Below are positions 44,130 to 51,249 of a stretch of DNA of 64,000 nucleotides, in pieces (positions within the stretch are counted from its first letter, which is position 1; every line of letters begins with the position of its first letter). The position numbers and the translations under genes were made by a program. The DNA comes from Streptomyces deccanensis (GTDB taxonomy: Bacteria > Actinomycetota > Actinomycetes > Streptomycetales > Streptomycetaceae). The DNA lies in contig NZ_CP092431.1 of NCBI RefSeq assembly GCF_022385335.1, forward strand, positions 3,286,001 through 3,350,000, read 5' to 3'. The notes beneath the pieces were generated by a model. The model saw nothing but the letters and a program-made list of their open reading frames with translations, ran no database searches and was not told the origin of the DNA.

Positions 44130-45229
44130 AGGAGTACGGCTCCGATCAGCACGCTGCACAGGATCGCGACGACGACCGTCGCGGCGGAGAAGCGGACCGC
44201 GAAGGCCCGGCCGAAGGTGCCCGTCTGCAGGGCGATCAGCTTCAGGTCGACCATGGGGCCGACCACCATGAAGGTCAACCGCGCGGTGGGTGAGAACCCG
44301 GTGAGGGAGGCGGCGACGAAGGCGTCCGCCTCGGAGCACACCGACAGGAGGATGGCGAGCGCCGCGAGGAAGAGCACCGACAGCCAGGGCGAGTCGGCGA
44401 AGGTGTCGAGCACGGTGCGCGGGACGAGGACGTTGAAGGTGGCCGCCGCCATCGCGCCCACGACCAGGAAGCCGCCCGCGTGCAGGAAGTCGTGCTGGAA
44501 GCCGGTCCGGAACTCGTCCCAGCGGCTCAGCCCGGGCCGGTGTCCCGTGTGCCGCGCGACCGGTTTGAGCCACTCCGCGCGCCCGAGCCAGAGCCACAGC
44601 CAGCCCATCGCGGCGGCGGTGACGAGGGAGGCGAGCAGCCGGGCCAGCACCATCGCGGGGCTGCCGGGGAAGGCGATGGCCGTGGCCGTCAGGACGATCG
44701 GGTTGATGGCCGGGGCGGAGAGGAGGAACGCGAAGGCGGCGGCCGGGTCGACTCCCCGGCGTATCAGGCTCTGCGCGACCGGCACCGAGGCGCATTCGCA
44801 GCCCGGCAGCACGACGCCGGCGGCACCGGCGACCGGGACCGCGAGTGCCGGTCTCCTGGGTAGCACCCGGGTGAACACCCGTGCCGGGACGAAGGCGTTG
44901 ATGGCACCCGACAGGGCCGTTCCGAGCAGCAGGAACGGCAGCGCCTGCACGGTGATGGAGAGACAGACGGTCCGCCACGCCTGGACCGCCGGATCCTCCA
45001 GCCACCGCCCCACCGCGAACAGCACGACACCGGGGACGACGGCCGCGCCGAGGAGCAGCAGGGGCCAGTGCCGGGGCCAGGTGGAGCCTGGGTGGTCGGG
45101 CTCGCCGGGTTGGTCTAGCTCGCCAGGTTGGTCGGGCTCGCCGGGTTGGTCGGGGTGGTGGGGGTGATCCGCGTGCGCCGGGGGCGCGGCGTTCGGGGGC
45201 GTCTTCGTGTCGGGGGGCGCGTCGGTCAC
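44126..45229 (-). CDS. DUF318/ArsP-like permease
   Basis: A membrane protein of 367 residues with about eight helices. The family's paired cysteine motifs are present: GVVLPGCECASVPVAQSLIRRG (about 150-170) and LLSVCSEADAFVAASL (about 300-315). The first 55 residues are His/Pro-rich, with HADHPHHPDQPGEPDQ-like repeats, and probably cytoplasmic. Related proteins include organoarsenical exporter ArsP and B. subtilis YcgR. The physiological substrate is unknown. It is co-translated with the TIGR03943-type partner. Confidence 0.87.
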   Translation of the reverse strand: MTDAPPDTKTPPNAAPPAHADHPHHPDQPGEPDQPGELDQPGEPDHPGSTWPRHWPLLLLGAAVVPGVVLFAVGRWLEDPAVQAWRTVCLSITVQALPFLLLGTALSGAINAFVPARVFTRVLPRRPALAVPVAGAAGVVLPGCECASVPVAQSLIRRGVDPAAAFAFLLSAPAINPIVLTATAIAFPGSPAMVLARLLASLVTAAAMGWLWLWLGRAEWLKPVARHTGHRPGLSRWDEFRTGFQHDFLHAGGFLVVGAMAAATFNVLVPRTVLDTFADSPWLSVLFLAALAILLSVCSEADAFVAASLTGFSPTARLTFMVVGPMVDLKLIALQTGTFGRAFAVRFSAATVVVAILCSVLIGAVLL

Positions 45230-45308
45230 GGTCCAGTTGCCTTCTGCATGTCCACTCCGAATATCCGGACGATCGGATCGAACATAGCGGGCGCTCCGGA
45301 CCGACGCG

Positions 45309-45749
45309 TCAGACCCCGCCCAGCAGAGACGTGAGGCCGTCGTCCAGCGCCGGCTCCAGGTCCTCGTCGCCGAGCGCCACCACGGCGTACGAGCGGTGCA
45401 GGAAGCGGCGGAGCGAGGGGGTGTCGAAACGGATCATGGCCATGCCGTACGGGGAGTGGAGTTCCACGACGGTGTGCGCCGGGCCGCAGGGCCACAGGTG
45501 TACGTCGCCGATCCCGGCCGGGGCGGCCAGGCCCTCCGCCAGGAGGGTGCGGGCGAACGCCCACGTCACCTCCGCGTCGTCGGCGGAGGCGCCGGAGGGG
45601 AAGTCGATGTGCACGGCGAAGGGATCCTCGGCGATGTAACGCAGGGTGGTGCGGACCGGGATCTCGTCGTAGTCGGGGGTGATCAGGCGGGCGCGGGCGG
45701 TCTGTTCGAGGGCGGGAGGCGTCGGGCGGGCGGGCCGGGCGGTGGGCAT
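45309..45749 (-). CDS. SsgA-like sporulation/cell-division protein (SALP)
   Basis: A protein of 146 residues of the SsgA/SsgB family, which is found only in sporulating actinomycetes and steers septum placement. The family core is plain: LRYIAEDPFAVHIDF, VTWAFARTLLAEGL, GIGDVHLWP and HSPYGMAMIRFDT. ATG 45749 is chosen, with GGAG at 7 nt; a longer frame would add Arg/Lys-rich sequence. The usual short N terminus is extended by about 15 Pro/Ala residues. I cannot say which of the numbered SALPs it matches. Confidence 0.88.
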   Translation of the reverse strand: MPTARPARPTPPALEQTARARLITPDYDEIPVRTTLRYIAEDPFAVHIDFPSGASADDAEVTWAFARTLLAEGLAAPAGIGDVHLWPCGPAHTVVELHSPYGMAMIRFDTPSLRRFLHRSYAVVALGDEDLEPALDDGLTSLLGGV

Positions 45750-45926
45750 GGGCGGTCTCCAGTTCGGGCGCTTCGGACGGCGCTGCGGGCGGCACTTCGA
45801 CTTCTTCACGGGGTTCGGGCTCATCGGATGCTCGGTTGTTGCGGGTTCATGCGTTCGTCAGATGTTTCTTCGGGCGTCACACCCTGTCGACCGCGCCAAG
45901 CCCCCATGTATTACGCCGCTTTGGAC

Positions 45927-45950
45927 GTCACCCGCTGTGACGCGAGTCAC
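45927..45950. promoter_or_regulatory. Nested GTCAC/GTGAC palindromes, Crp-like
   Basis: GTCAC (45927-45931), GTGAC (45937-45941) and GTCAC (45946-45950). The right pair reads TGTGA-N6-TCACT and fits GTG-N6-GNCAC, the motif I recall for Streptomyces Crp. It lies between the divergent SsgA-like and sigma-fusion genes, upstream of the promoter below. Confidence 0.4.
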
Positions 45951-45963
45951 TTTGTGTAATTAC

Positions 45964-45992
45964 TTGAGATTTTTGTCATCTCCGCATACAAA
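45964..45992 (+). promoter_or_regulatory. Candidate promoter of the sigma-fusion gene
   Basis: TTGAGA (45964-45969), 17 nt, TACAAA (45987-45992): principal-sigma-type spacing in an unusually A+T-rich stretch, 44 nt before the ATG. Confidence 0.5.
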
Positions 45993-46036
45993 ATCGTCGT
46001 CACCCCATCAGCAGGCGACTGGAGAGCCTTCCCGCC

Positions 46037-47929
46037 ATGACCGACGGCCTCTCCGGGTCCGCGACCGCCGCGTACACCCGGATCTACGAGGAGCAGCACC
46101 CGCGCCTCGTCGCGTACGCGCGCTCCCTCACCCGGAACTCCTGGACCGCCGAGGACCTCGTCGCCGAGGCCCACTTCCGGGTGTGGCGGCGGCTCTCCGG
46201 GGGGCACGAGATCGACAACGTGCCCGCGTATCTGATGACGACCGTGCGGCATCTCGCGGCGGCGGTGGGCTCCACCGCCACGCGGGAGACGCCGCTGGAT
46301 CCGACGGCTCCCGAGCGGGCCGAGGGCGATGTGCGGGTGGCCGACGCCGCCGATCCCGCCGAACAGGTCTCCTCCGTCGATCTGTTGGTGCGGGTGCTGG
46401 GGCAGCTGCCCGAGCGGTGGGTCCAGGCGCTGTGGCTGGCCGAGGCGGAGGGGCAGCCGCTGGAGGCGGTCGGGCAGCGCATCGGTGCGAAGCAGGGCGC
46501 GACGGCGGTCCTGCTGCACCGGGCGCGCGAGGGGATGCGCCAGGCGTTTCTGCGCGAGCAGCCCGGGGCGCCGATCGATCCGGCGTGTCAGGTGCGTTGG
46601 GGGCGCATGCCGGCGTATGTGCGCGGTACCGCGACCGCCCGGCAGTCCGAGCAACTGCTCAGCCATGTGGACGCCTGCGACGACTGCCGGGCGCGGCTCG
46701 CCGTGCTGATGCGCACGAACGACCGGCTGCCCGCGCTCGTCGGTCCGGCTCTGCTGGTGTTCGTCGTGGGCGGGGGTGGGGGCAAGGTGCTGATGGCCCT
46801 CACGGGGGGCTCCGCCGGTACGGCCGCGGTGTTCGGGTCCGCGGGTGCGCATGGGAGTAGCGGGTTGCTGCATGCCGTGCGGCAGGTGGCGAGTGGGGGG
46901 CGTGGGGCCGGCGGGGTGGGTGGGGTGAAGGTGCCCACCGTCGCGGCGGTCGGGGCGGCCGCGGCTGCCGCCGCCGTGGTGGCCGGGATCGTGCTCGGGC
47001 CCCTCGACTCGGGGGCGGGTCCCGCGCAGCGCGTTCCGGTCGCGCAGGCGCCCGCACCGCATCGGCCCGAGGCCGCGTCTCCTGACGTCGTCGAGCGCCG
47101 GGGGGCCCTCACGGACGCGGTCGACTCGACTGCGGTGGAGGGTGACGGCGGGGCCGTGGAGCGGGGGGCGGTTCGGGGGGCGGATGAGGAGGAGGTCGTG
47201 GCGGCGCCGGGGGGTGAGGAAGCGGCTGGGGAGGAACCTGGGGGCGGGGAGCCGGGGGTTGAGGAGCCGGGGGCCCAGGAACCAGGGGCTGAGGAACCGG
47301 GGGCTGAGGAGCCGGGGGGTGAGGAGTCGGGGCCTGCCGAGCCGGCTGGGCCTGTGGTGGAGCCGCCGGTGGAGGAGGTGCCGCCTGTCGTCGAGCCGCC
47401 GGTTGAGGAGGGTCCTCCCGTGGTGGAGCCGCCTGTCGTGGAGCCGCCCGTAGAGCAGCCGCCGCCCGTGGTGGAACCCCCTGTGGTGGAACCGCCCGTG
47501 GATGAAGCCCCGCCCGTCGTGGAACCGCCGGTTGAGGAGGGTCCTCCCGTGGTGGAACCGCCTGTCGTGGAGCCGCCCGTAGAGCAGCCGCCGCCCGTGG
47601 TGGAACCCCCTGTCGTGGAACCACCCGTGGATGAAGCCCCGCCCGTCGTGGAGCCGCCGGCTGAGGAGGGACCTCCCGTGGTGGAACCGCCTGAGGAGGA
47701 GGGGCCGCCTGTCCTGGAGCCACCCGTAGAGGAGGCGCCGCCCGTGGTGGAACCCCCTGTGGTGGAACCGCCCGTGGAAGAAGCCCCGCCCGTCGAGGAA
47801 CCACCTGTAGAGGACGAGCCTGGTCCGCCGGATGTGGTTGAGCCGGGGGGCGGGGAGGCTGCGCCGCCTGGGGAGCCGTTGCCGGAGGATCCGGGGAGTG
47901 GGGTCGGGGGGCCTGGAGGCGGTTGTTGA
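46037..47929 (+). CDS. ECF sigma factor fused to zinc-finger, membrane and Pro/Glu-repeat domains
   Basis: A protein of 630 residues. Residues 10-175 are an ECF sigma factor: region 2 ([20 protein letters not shown]) and region 4 ([24 protein letters not shown]). Residues 185-225 carry a zf-HC2 anti-sigma motif, with His210 in SHVDACDDC. Hydrophobic segments lie near 235-256 and 300-325. Residues 395-610 are low-complexity: first EEPGA-like, then [14 protein letters not shown] repeats, including a perfect 43-residue duplication. The layout predicts a membrane-tethered sigma whose acidic, proline-rich tail crosses the cell wall. GGAGAG precedes the ATG by 9 nt. The signal and the release mechanism are unknown. 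Confidence 0.87.
   Translation: MTDGLSGSATAAYTRIYEEQHPRLVAYARSLTRNSWTAEDLVAEAHFRVWRRLSGGHEIDNVPAYLMTTVRHLAAAVGSTATRETPLDPTAPERAEGDVRVADAADPAEQVSSVDLLVRVLGQLPERWVQALWLAEAEGQPLEAVGQRIGAKQGATAVLLHRAREGMRQAFLREQPGAPIDPACQVRWGRMPAYVRGTATARQSEQLLSHVDACDDCRARLAVLMRTNDRLPALVGPALLVFVVGGGGGKVLMALTGGSAGTAAVFGSAGAHGSSGLLHAVRQVASGGRGAGGVGGVKVPTVAAVGAAAAAAAVVAGIVLGPLDSGAGPAQRVPVAQAPAPHRPEAASPDVVERRGALTDAVDSTAVEGDGGAVERGAVRGADEEEVVAAPGGEEAAGEEPGGGEPGVEEPGAQEPGAEEPGAEEPGGEESGPAEPAGPVVEPPVEEVPPVVEPPVEEGPPVVEPPVVEPPVEQPPPVVEPPVVEPPVDEAPPVVEPPVEEGPPVVEPPVVEPPVEQPPPVVEPPVVEPPVDEAPPVVEPPAEEGPPVVEPPEEEGPPVLEPPVEEAPPVVEPPVVEPPVEEAPPVEEPPVEDEPGPPDVVEPGGGEAAPPGEPLPEDPGSGVGGPGGGC
47240..47825. repeat. Coding repeats EEPGA and [10 protein letters not shown]
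   Basis: Two classes of short repeats encode the tail of the sigma fusion. A 129-bp block (43 codons) starting near 47385 recurs in tandem near 47514 with only a few synonymous changes, which indicates a recent duplication. Confidence 0.85.
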
Positions 47930-48000
47930 TGTCGTGGGGGTGGCGGTGGGGCGGGCGTGTGGTTTTCTCGCCCCCGCCGCCCCTACCCGTCCCATCCCCA

Positions 48001-48415
48001 AGGGCTGCGCCCCTTCGACCCCCCGCCCGAGCCCGAGGGGGTACGCCGTCCCTTCAGTCCACCGCGCCTAGGGGCTGCGCCCCTTCGCCCCCGTCCCTCA
48101 GGGGCAGTGCTTCTCGCCCCCTTCCCCAGGGACTGTGCCCCTTCGACCTCCCTTCCCAGGGAGGTCGCCTCTTCGACCTCCCGTTCCTCAGAGCGGTGCC
48201 TTTTGGCCCCCTCCCTGGGGGCGGTGCCCCGCTGCCCCTCCGCCCTCCGTTTTCAGAGGCCGCGCCTCGCCCCCGCTCCCCAAAGGCCGCGCCTCGCCCC
48301 CGCTCCCCAAGGCCGTGCCTCTCCCCCGTTCCCCAAAGGCCGTGCCTCGGCCCGGTTCCCCAAACACCGCGCCTCGGCCCCGCTTCCCCAGAAGCCGTGC
48401 CCCTCACCTCCCCTT
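48001..48415. repeat. Minisatellite of about 13 degenerate 26-31-bp units
   Basis: Units carry a GGGGCTGCGCCCCTTCG- or AAGGCCGTGCCTCG-type core followed by C-rich GCCCCCGTTCCCC spacers. The last five units (from about 48250) are nearly identical and the first are divergent. The leading unit GGGGCTGCGCCCC is the loop of the dispersed intergenic hairpin element, so the array seems to have expanded from one copy. Confidence 0.75.
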
Positions 48416-48477
48416 CGCGGCGTTCGTCATTCGGTTGGTGCCGGCTGTGCCTCGGGGGTGGGCGGGGGGTGCGTGGT

Positions 48478-48520
48478 TGCTCGCGCAGTTGCCCGCACCC
48501 CTGAGCGGGCGCAGCCGGGG
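48478..48520. repeat. Dispersed intergenic element (copy)
   Basis: GCTCGCGCAGTTGCCCGCAC followed by CCCCTGAGCGGGCGCAGCC lies just after the FMN reductase stop. It matches the left half of the element at 28.3 kb and 56.6 kb with a few changes. Confidence 0.55.
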
Positions 48521-48521
48521 G

Positions 48522-49157
48522 TCACTCGCCGTACGGGCGCCTCTTCTTCGCCTCTCGGAGGGCCTGGGCCCACCAGGAGAGTTGGTCCAGCATCAGTTGG
48601 GCCGCCTTGTTGGGGGCGGTCGGGTCGTGGGGGTGGCCGGTGTCGTCGAAGGCGGTGTGGGCGTGGTGGAAGGAGACCGTGTCCCGGACCGTGGTCGCGT
48701 GGAGTTCGGCGAAGACCTGACGGAGGTGCTCGGCCGCGCGCAGACCCCCCGAGATGCCGCCGTACGAGACCAGGGCCACCGGTTTGGCTCGCCACTCCTG
48801 GTAGTGCCAGTCGATGAGGTTCTTGAGGGCCGCCGGGTACGAGTGGTTGTACTCGGGGGTCACCACGATGAACGCCTCCGCCCCCGCCAGCTTCGGGGTG
48901 ATCTCGGCGAGCCGAGCCGTGGCCTCGGCGGTCGGCGCGAACGTCGTCGGCAGGTCCGCCTCGGCGACGTCCACCACGTCGACCTCGAAGCCGTCGTGCT
49001 CCCGGACCCGGCCCAGCAGCCAGTCGGCGATCACCGACCCGAAGCGGCCGGTGCGGTTGCTGCCGATGACCAGCGTCACCCGCACCGGCGTTGCGGAGGA
49101 CGGAGCGGCGGCGGGCGTCGGAGTGGATTCCGTGTGGGTGTGCGTGACTGTCTGCAT
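48522..49157 (-). CDS. NADPH-dependent FMN reductase (SoxR-regulon type)
   Basis: A flavodoxin-fold reductase of 211 residues. Residues 25-45 are VRVTLVIGSNRTGRFGSVIADW with the FMN phosphate loop. VVTPEYNHSYPAALKNLIDW is the family's flavin-binding signature, followed by ALVSYGGISGG. The first 24 residues are Thr/Pro-rich. The gene at this place in S. coelicolor is, as I recall, a SoxR target, and a SoxR-type palindrome lies just upstream at 49174. It probably handles quinone or redox-cycling stress. There is no clear ribosome-binding site before ATG 49157. Confidence 0.9.
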   Translation of the reverse strand: MQTVTHTHTESTPTPAAAPSSATPVRVTLVIGSNRTGRFGSVIADWLLGRVREHDGFEVDVVDVAEADLPTTFAPTAEATARLAEITPKLAGAEAFIVVTPEYNHSYPAALKNLIDWHYQEWRAKPVALVSYGGISGGLRAAEHLRQVFAELHATTVRDTVSFHHAHTAFDDTGHPHDPTAPNKAAQLMLDQLSWWAQALREAKKRRPYGE

Positions 49158-49490
49158 GGCTATCAGCGTGGTACCTCAAGTTTGATTGAGGTCAAGGCGC
49201 GTCGCCGACTTGCGCGAGTCCGTCTCCATACGCCGCCTCGCCTCGCGCCCCCGCCCCTCGGTCACCCATTCACAGCCTCAGCGGTCACCCAGCACCTCCC
49301 CCTTCCTCGCGCCCCTCGCCCGCACCCCTATGACCTGCCCAAACGCCCGCCCTCCCGGCTTTTCCCGCCCACCCCCTGACACCCATTCACCTCATTTCCA
49401 CCCCCTTTCTGATGGCCCATCAGCAAGCGCGTGGGCCGGAGAGCCACTTACCTCGGAGGGGAACGGAGGACTCTCGGAGGAGGCAGCACG
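49158..49490. other. Intergenic region with SoxR box
   Basis: About 330 bp between divergent FMN reductase and secreted-protein genes. Apart from the SoxR-type palindrome, it holds C-rich sequence without visible genes. A frame at 49186-49515 is Pro/Arg-rich and unsupported. Confidence 0.6.
49174..49191 (-). promoter_or_regulatory. SoxR operator
   Basis: CCTCAA-GTTTGA-TTGAGG, extended to 7-bp arms with A and T at 49173 and 49192. It closely fits the SoxR consensus CCTCAA-N6-TTGAGG. TTGACC, a good -35 for the FMN reductase, overlaps the outer edge on the minus strand (49195-49190), as expected for MerR-family promoters. Confidence 0.8.
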
Positions 49491-50021
49491 ATGCGACGTA
49501 CCGCCCGGCCGCTGACCACGACCGCGCTCGCCCTCGCCGTCGCGGCCCTCGCCACCACCCCCGCGTACGGCGGTGTGGGCACCGAGTTGCTGGAACTGTC
49601 CCCCGCCACCGTCGTCCCCGGTGACGAGGTCACCGTCCGTACGGGGGCCTGCGGCGCGGGCGGTACCGCGACGGGGGACGCCAGCGCGGTCGGCGCCGGC
49701 TCCTTCTCGCTCACCCCCGTCGCCGGGCAGCGGCTCGGCGGGCGGTTCGAGGTGCCGCCCAGCGCGCAGCCGGGGACCTACGAGATCGTCGCGGCCTGCA
49801 CGGACGGGGACGGCCGGATCACCGGCGACCTGGTGGTCTCGCTCAACGGCACCCTGACCGGGCAGCAGCCGACGTATCCGAGAGGCAGTGTGAAGACGGG
49901 GGTCGGTGGCGCACTCGGCCCCGACCCCGTGCAGACCGCGGCGGGTGTGGCGGCACTGGCCGTCGCCGCCGCGGGCGGTACCTGGCTCCTGCATCGCCGG
50001 GCGAGAGGCGACGGGATCTGA
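49491..50021 (+). CDS. Secreted, C-terminally membrane-anchored protein
   Basis: A protein of 176 residues. The signal peptide is RRTARPLTTTALALAVAALATTPAYG. The mature part is a small immunoglobulin-like domain (LELSPATVVPGDEVTVRTGACG ... GGRFEVPPSAQPGTYEIVAACTDGDG), with two cysteines. The C terminus has a hydrophobic helix (TAAGVAALAVAAAGGTWLL) and RRARGDG. No LPxTG is present, but the helix-basic tail resembles sortase substrates. A sortase F gene follows about 150 nt downstream. GGAGGAGG precedes the ATG. Confidence 0.85.
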   Translation: MRRTARPLTTTALALAVAALATTPAYGGVGTELLELSPATVVPGDEVTVRTGACGAGGTATGDASAVGAGSFSLTPVAGQRLGGRFEVPPSAQPGTYEIVAACTDGDGRITGDLVVSLNGTLTGQQPTYPRGSVKTGVGGALGPDPVQTAAGVAALAVAAAGGTWLLHRRARGDGI

Positions 50022-50168
50022 CGGACACCCTCCGCCGTCCGTCCGCCGGTACCGCCGCCCCCTCCTCCCCTCCGGGCCCGACGCCCCTCGACCCGGAGGG
50101 GAGGAATCAGGGGGCACCCAGCTCGCGGCGTGCCCTGCCGGGCGCCGTCGGCCCCTGAGGAGGTTTCT

Positions 50169-50885
50169 GTGCGTCGGGTCGCCAATGCCGTCATAGCCGG
50201 GGTCACCGTGGTGGCCCTCTGTACGGGAGCATGGTTGCTGCGCGGCGGCACCGCGTCGCACGCGCCGCCGCAGCCGTCGGCCGCGCAGGCCCACAGCCGG
50301 TCCGGGGGTGCGTCCGGGACGGCGGGCACGTCAGGCACGTCGGACACGTCGCGCAAGGCCGGGGGCGACGGACCGGCGGCCGCCGCGCTGCCGCCCTCCC
50401 CGCCGGCTCGGATCCGGATCCCCTCCCTCCACGTCGACGCGCCGCTGATGGGGCTCGGCCTCACACCCACCGGCAGCCTCGACGTCCCTCCCGCCGAGAA
50501 GGAGAATCTCGCGGGCTGGTACGAGGCCGGCACGACGCCGGGTGAACGGGGTACCGCGATCGTCGCCGGGCATGTGGACAACGCCGACGGTGCCGCCGTG
50601 TTCTACCGGCTCGGCGCGCTGCGGCGGGGCGCGACCGTCGAGGTGGACCGGCGGGACGGCGGGACCGCCCTGTTCACGGTGGACGCGGTGGAGGTGTACG
50701 ACGCGCGGGACTTCCCCGACGAGAAGGTGTACGGGGCCGCGTCGAGGCCCGAGCTGCGGGTCATCACCTGCGGCGGCGGATACTCGCGGGCGACCGGCTA
50801 CCAGGGGAACGTGGTCGTCTTCGCCCACCTCACGGGCCACCGCACCACCGAGCCGTCACAGGCCACCGGGGAGCGGAGGGGCTGA
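50169..50885 (+). CDS. Class F sortase
   Basis: A cysteine transpeptidase of 238 residues. It has an N-terminal membrane anchor (ANAVIAGVTVVALCTGAWLL), a Ser/Gly/Thr-rich spacer of about 60 residues, then the sortase domain: ARIRIPSLHVDAPLMGLGL, the active-site His in IVAGHVDN and Cys in LRVITCGGGYS, and the Arg in YSRATGY. Class F sortases are typical of actinobacteria and their targets are poorly known. GTG 50169 has GGAGG at 6 nt. The neighbouring secreted protein is a possible substrate. Confidence 0.9.
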   Translation: MRRVANAVIAGVTVVALCTGAWLLRGGTASHAPPQPSAAQAHSRSGGASGTAGTSGTSDTSRKAGGDGPAAAALPPSPPARIRIPSLHVDAPLMGLGLTPTGSLDVPPAEKENLAGWYEAGTTPGERGTAIVAGHVDNADGAAVFYRLGALRRGATVEVDRRDGGTALFTVDAVEVYDARDFPDEKVYGAASRPELRVITCGGGYSRATGYQGNVVVFAHLTGHRTTEPSQATGERRG

Positions 50886-51249
50886 CGGCCGCCGGGTGGA
50901 CAGCCGAGGAGCGAACAGCCGGCGCGCAGCAGCCGGCCCACGCGCACTCGGCGGAGCCGTAGCGCGCGCAGGCCGGGGGAATGTTTCGGCGGTGGCGGCT
51001 CTCGAACGTGACCTACGGCACCGCGACGGGGCGGGGCCCTCGCCGCCGGTGGGGCGGGCCCGGCTCCCGTATACGCCCGCATGAGTCTCGTATCGCCAGG
51101 TCAGCGCGGTGATGCCGGGCGTCCTCACACCCCACCCGGCCCTTACGGAAACCCCTCACACTCCGCTCGGGGCCACGAGGAGGGCAGCGTTCCTCGTGGG
51201 AAACAGATGCGATGCGGTCGGGTAACACCGGCACCGCACGCTCAAGGAC
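50886..51249. other. Promoter region of the nir operon
   Basis: About 360 bp. Its last 60 bp hold the element shared with nasA. Upstream there is G+C-rich sequence with no gene that I can support. The long antisense frame across the nir genes is a shadow. Confidence 0.6.
51189..51242 (+). promoter_or_regulatory. nir operon control element shared with nasA
   Basis: GTTCC (51189), GAAAC (51200-51204), GATGC (51211) and GTAAC (51222-51226) lie 11 bp apart, then CGCACGCT (51235-51242). GTAACAC and CGCACGCT sit at the same distances from the ATG as in nasA. The 11-bp phase fits a GlnR box, with possible NnaR co-binding. Confidence 0.6.

Larger units (their letters stand above)
47930..48521. other. 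Gene-free region with a degenerate minisatellite
   Basis: About 590 bp between convergent genes. Long open frames cross it on both strands, but their products are Pro/Arg-rich translations of the repeat without ribosome-binding sites. The minisatellite at 48001-48415 fills most of it, and a copy of the dispersed intergenic element lies at 48478-48520. Confidence 0.75.

Noticed and set aside
45947..48001. Antisense frame of 684 codons across the sigma fusion, with His/Arg repeats
   Set aside because: The repeats are simply the reverse of the Pro/Glu repeats. The plus-strand sigma and zf-HC2 motifs are real.
47957..48817. Pro/Arg-rich frames over the minisatellite
   Set aside because: They have no ribosome-binding site, the coding is periodic only because of the DNA repeat, and they run into the FMN reductase on the other strand.
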